From assembly GCA_030673955.1 (NCBI GenBank), contig DAOVBF010000098.1, positions 1 through 5,614 on the forward strand: 5,614 nt of DNA, read 5' to 3'. The DNA comes from Deltaproteobacteria bacterium. GTDB lineage: Bacteria > Myxococcota_A > UBA9160 > SZUA-336. Position 1 is the first letter of the stretch, and every line of letters starts with the position of its first letter. A program made the position numbers and the translations under genes. The notes beneath the pieces were generated by a model that ran no database searches, was not told the DNA's origin, and saw only the letters and a list, made by a program, of their open reading frames with translations. Below, in pieces: positions 5,079 through 5,614 of the stretch.

Positions 5079-5614
5079 CGGGGCTCGGCGAGGATCTCCT
5101 CGAGGTAGCGCCGGTACTCCGAGGTGGGCATGGCCTCGACCTGCACGGCGAGGGCCGCGCGATCGATGTAGCCCTTTCGATATGCGATCTCCTCCAGACA
5201 GGCGATCTTGAGTCCCTGACGTCGCTCGATGGTCGCGATGAAGTTCGCCGCCTCGAGCAGGCTCTCGTGTGTTCCCGTGTCGAGCCACGCGATGCCCCGG
5301 CCCAGGCGCTCCGCCCGGAGCTTCCCACGCTCCAGATAGGCACGGTTGAGATCCGTAATCTCGAGCTCACCGCGTGCGGACGGCTTGAGCCCGCGCGCGA
5401 GCTCGACCACGTGGTCGTCGTAGAGATAGAGCCCGGGGATCGCGAGATGGGTCTTCGGCTCTGCCGGCTTCTCCTCGATGCTCAAGACCCGGCCGTCGGC
5501 ATCGAACTCCACCACGCCGTAGCGTTCCGGATCGTGTACGGGGTAGCCGAAGATCAGGGCGCCGTCGCGAAAGTCCCGCACGATGTCATCCAGGCGCTCT
5601 TCGTTGGGAGTGAA
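5075..5614 (-). CDS. rmlA: Glucose-1-phosphate thymidylyltransferase (RmlA), C-terminal part; 5' end outside window
   Basis: This cytoplasmic enzyme joins dTTP and glucose-1-phosphate to give dTDP-glucose and pyrophosphate, the first step towards dTDP-rhamnose and other deoxysugars. The frame is open to the right edge, giving 179 visible residues of a family usually near 290, so the N-terminal nucleotide-binding loop (GGxGTRL) is not in view. Visible family signatures are [10 protein letters not shown] (about residues 28-37), the EEKP sugar-phosphate/catalytic segment (47-50), [24 protein letters not shown], and the [14 protein letters not shown] block (about 109-121), whose Asp is the metal-binding residue of RmlA. 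The tail [20 protein letters not shown] is also typical. No rmlB, rmlC or rmlD is in the window; the next gene is a thioesterase whose ATG overlaps this TGA by four bases. The family call is firm. Since the start is unseen, whether the whole gene is intact cannot be judged. Confidence 0.95.
   Translation of the reverse strand, partial: FTPNEERLDDIVRDFRDGALIFGYPVHDPERYGVVEFDADGRVLSIEEKPAEPKTHLAIPGLYLYDDHVVELARGLKPSARGELEITDLNRAYLERGKLRAERLGRGIAWLDTGTHESLLEAANFIATIERRQGLKIACLEEIAYRKGYIDRAALAVQVEAMPTSEYRRYLEEILAEPR

Noticed and set aside
5079..5288. N-terminal extension of the thioesterase from an upstream in-frame start
   Set aside because: The added 70 residues are the out-of-frame reading of rmlA and exceed the family length; the ATG in the ATGA overlap gives a normal hotdog protein.

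Overview
The window is GC-rich bacterial DNA. Every confident gene lies on the minus strand, so transcription runs from position 5614 towards 1. Third codon positions are strongly G/C and GTG is used as a start. This suggests a high-GC bacterium, for example a myxobacterial/deltaproteobacterial or other soil lineage, but nothing here fixes the phylum.

Layout in the direction of transcription. (1) The C-terminal 179 residues of a glucose-1-phosphate thymidylyltransferase (RmlA) enter from the right edge and end at 5075. (2) A 145-residue hotdog-fold acyl-CoA thioesterase (5078-4641) starts inside the rmlA stop codon as an ATGA overlap, so the two are almost certainly co-transcribed and probably translationally coupled. 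(3) After 78 bases holding a strong GC hairpin and a -10-like hexamer comes a complete 848-residue GH38 alpha-mannosidase (4562-2016) that resembles mannosylglycerate hydrolase MngB. (4) The next 207 bases are mostly filled by a possible 64-codon basic ORF whose TGA overlaps the next start as TGATG. (5) A 451-residue PaaK/CapK-type adenylate-forming ligase (1808-453) follows. (6) Directly behind its TAA, in the same frame, are 33 codons that read as a transmembrane helix with an arginine-rich tail. (7) The last roughly 340 bases (350-1) are lower in GC and mostly non-coding, with a G-rich tract, a short imperfect repeat and perhaps the first codons of another gene running off the left edge.

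The four large genes do not form a recognised pathway. RmlA makes dTDP-glucose for deoxysugar/rhamnose synthesis, the GH38 enzyme hydrolyses alpha-mannosides, and the thioesterase and ligase act on acyl-CoA or acyl-adenylate chemistry. RmlA plus thioesterase is a firm unit. The mannosidase and the ligase may be separate transcription units, each preceded by spacer DNA. No mobile element, CRISPR array, tRNA or rRNA was seen. The points most worth a second look are the transmembrane-coding frame immediately after the ligase stop and the small basic ORF abutting the ligase start.
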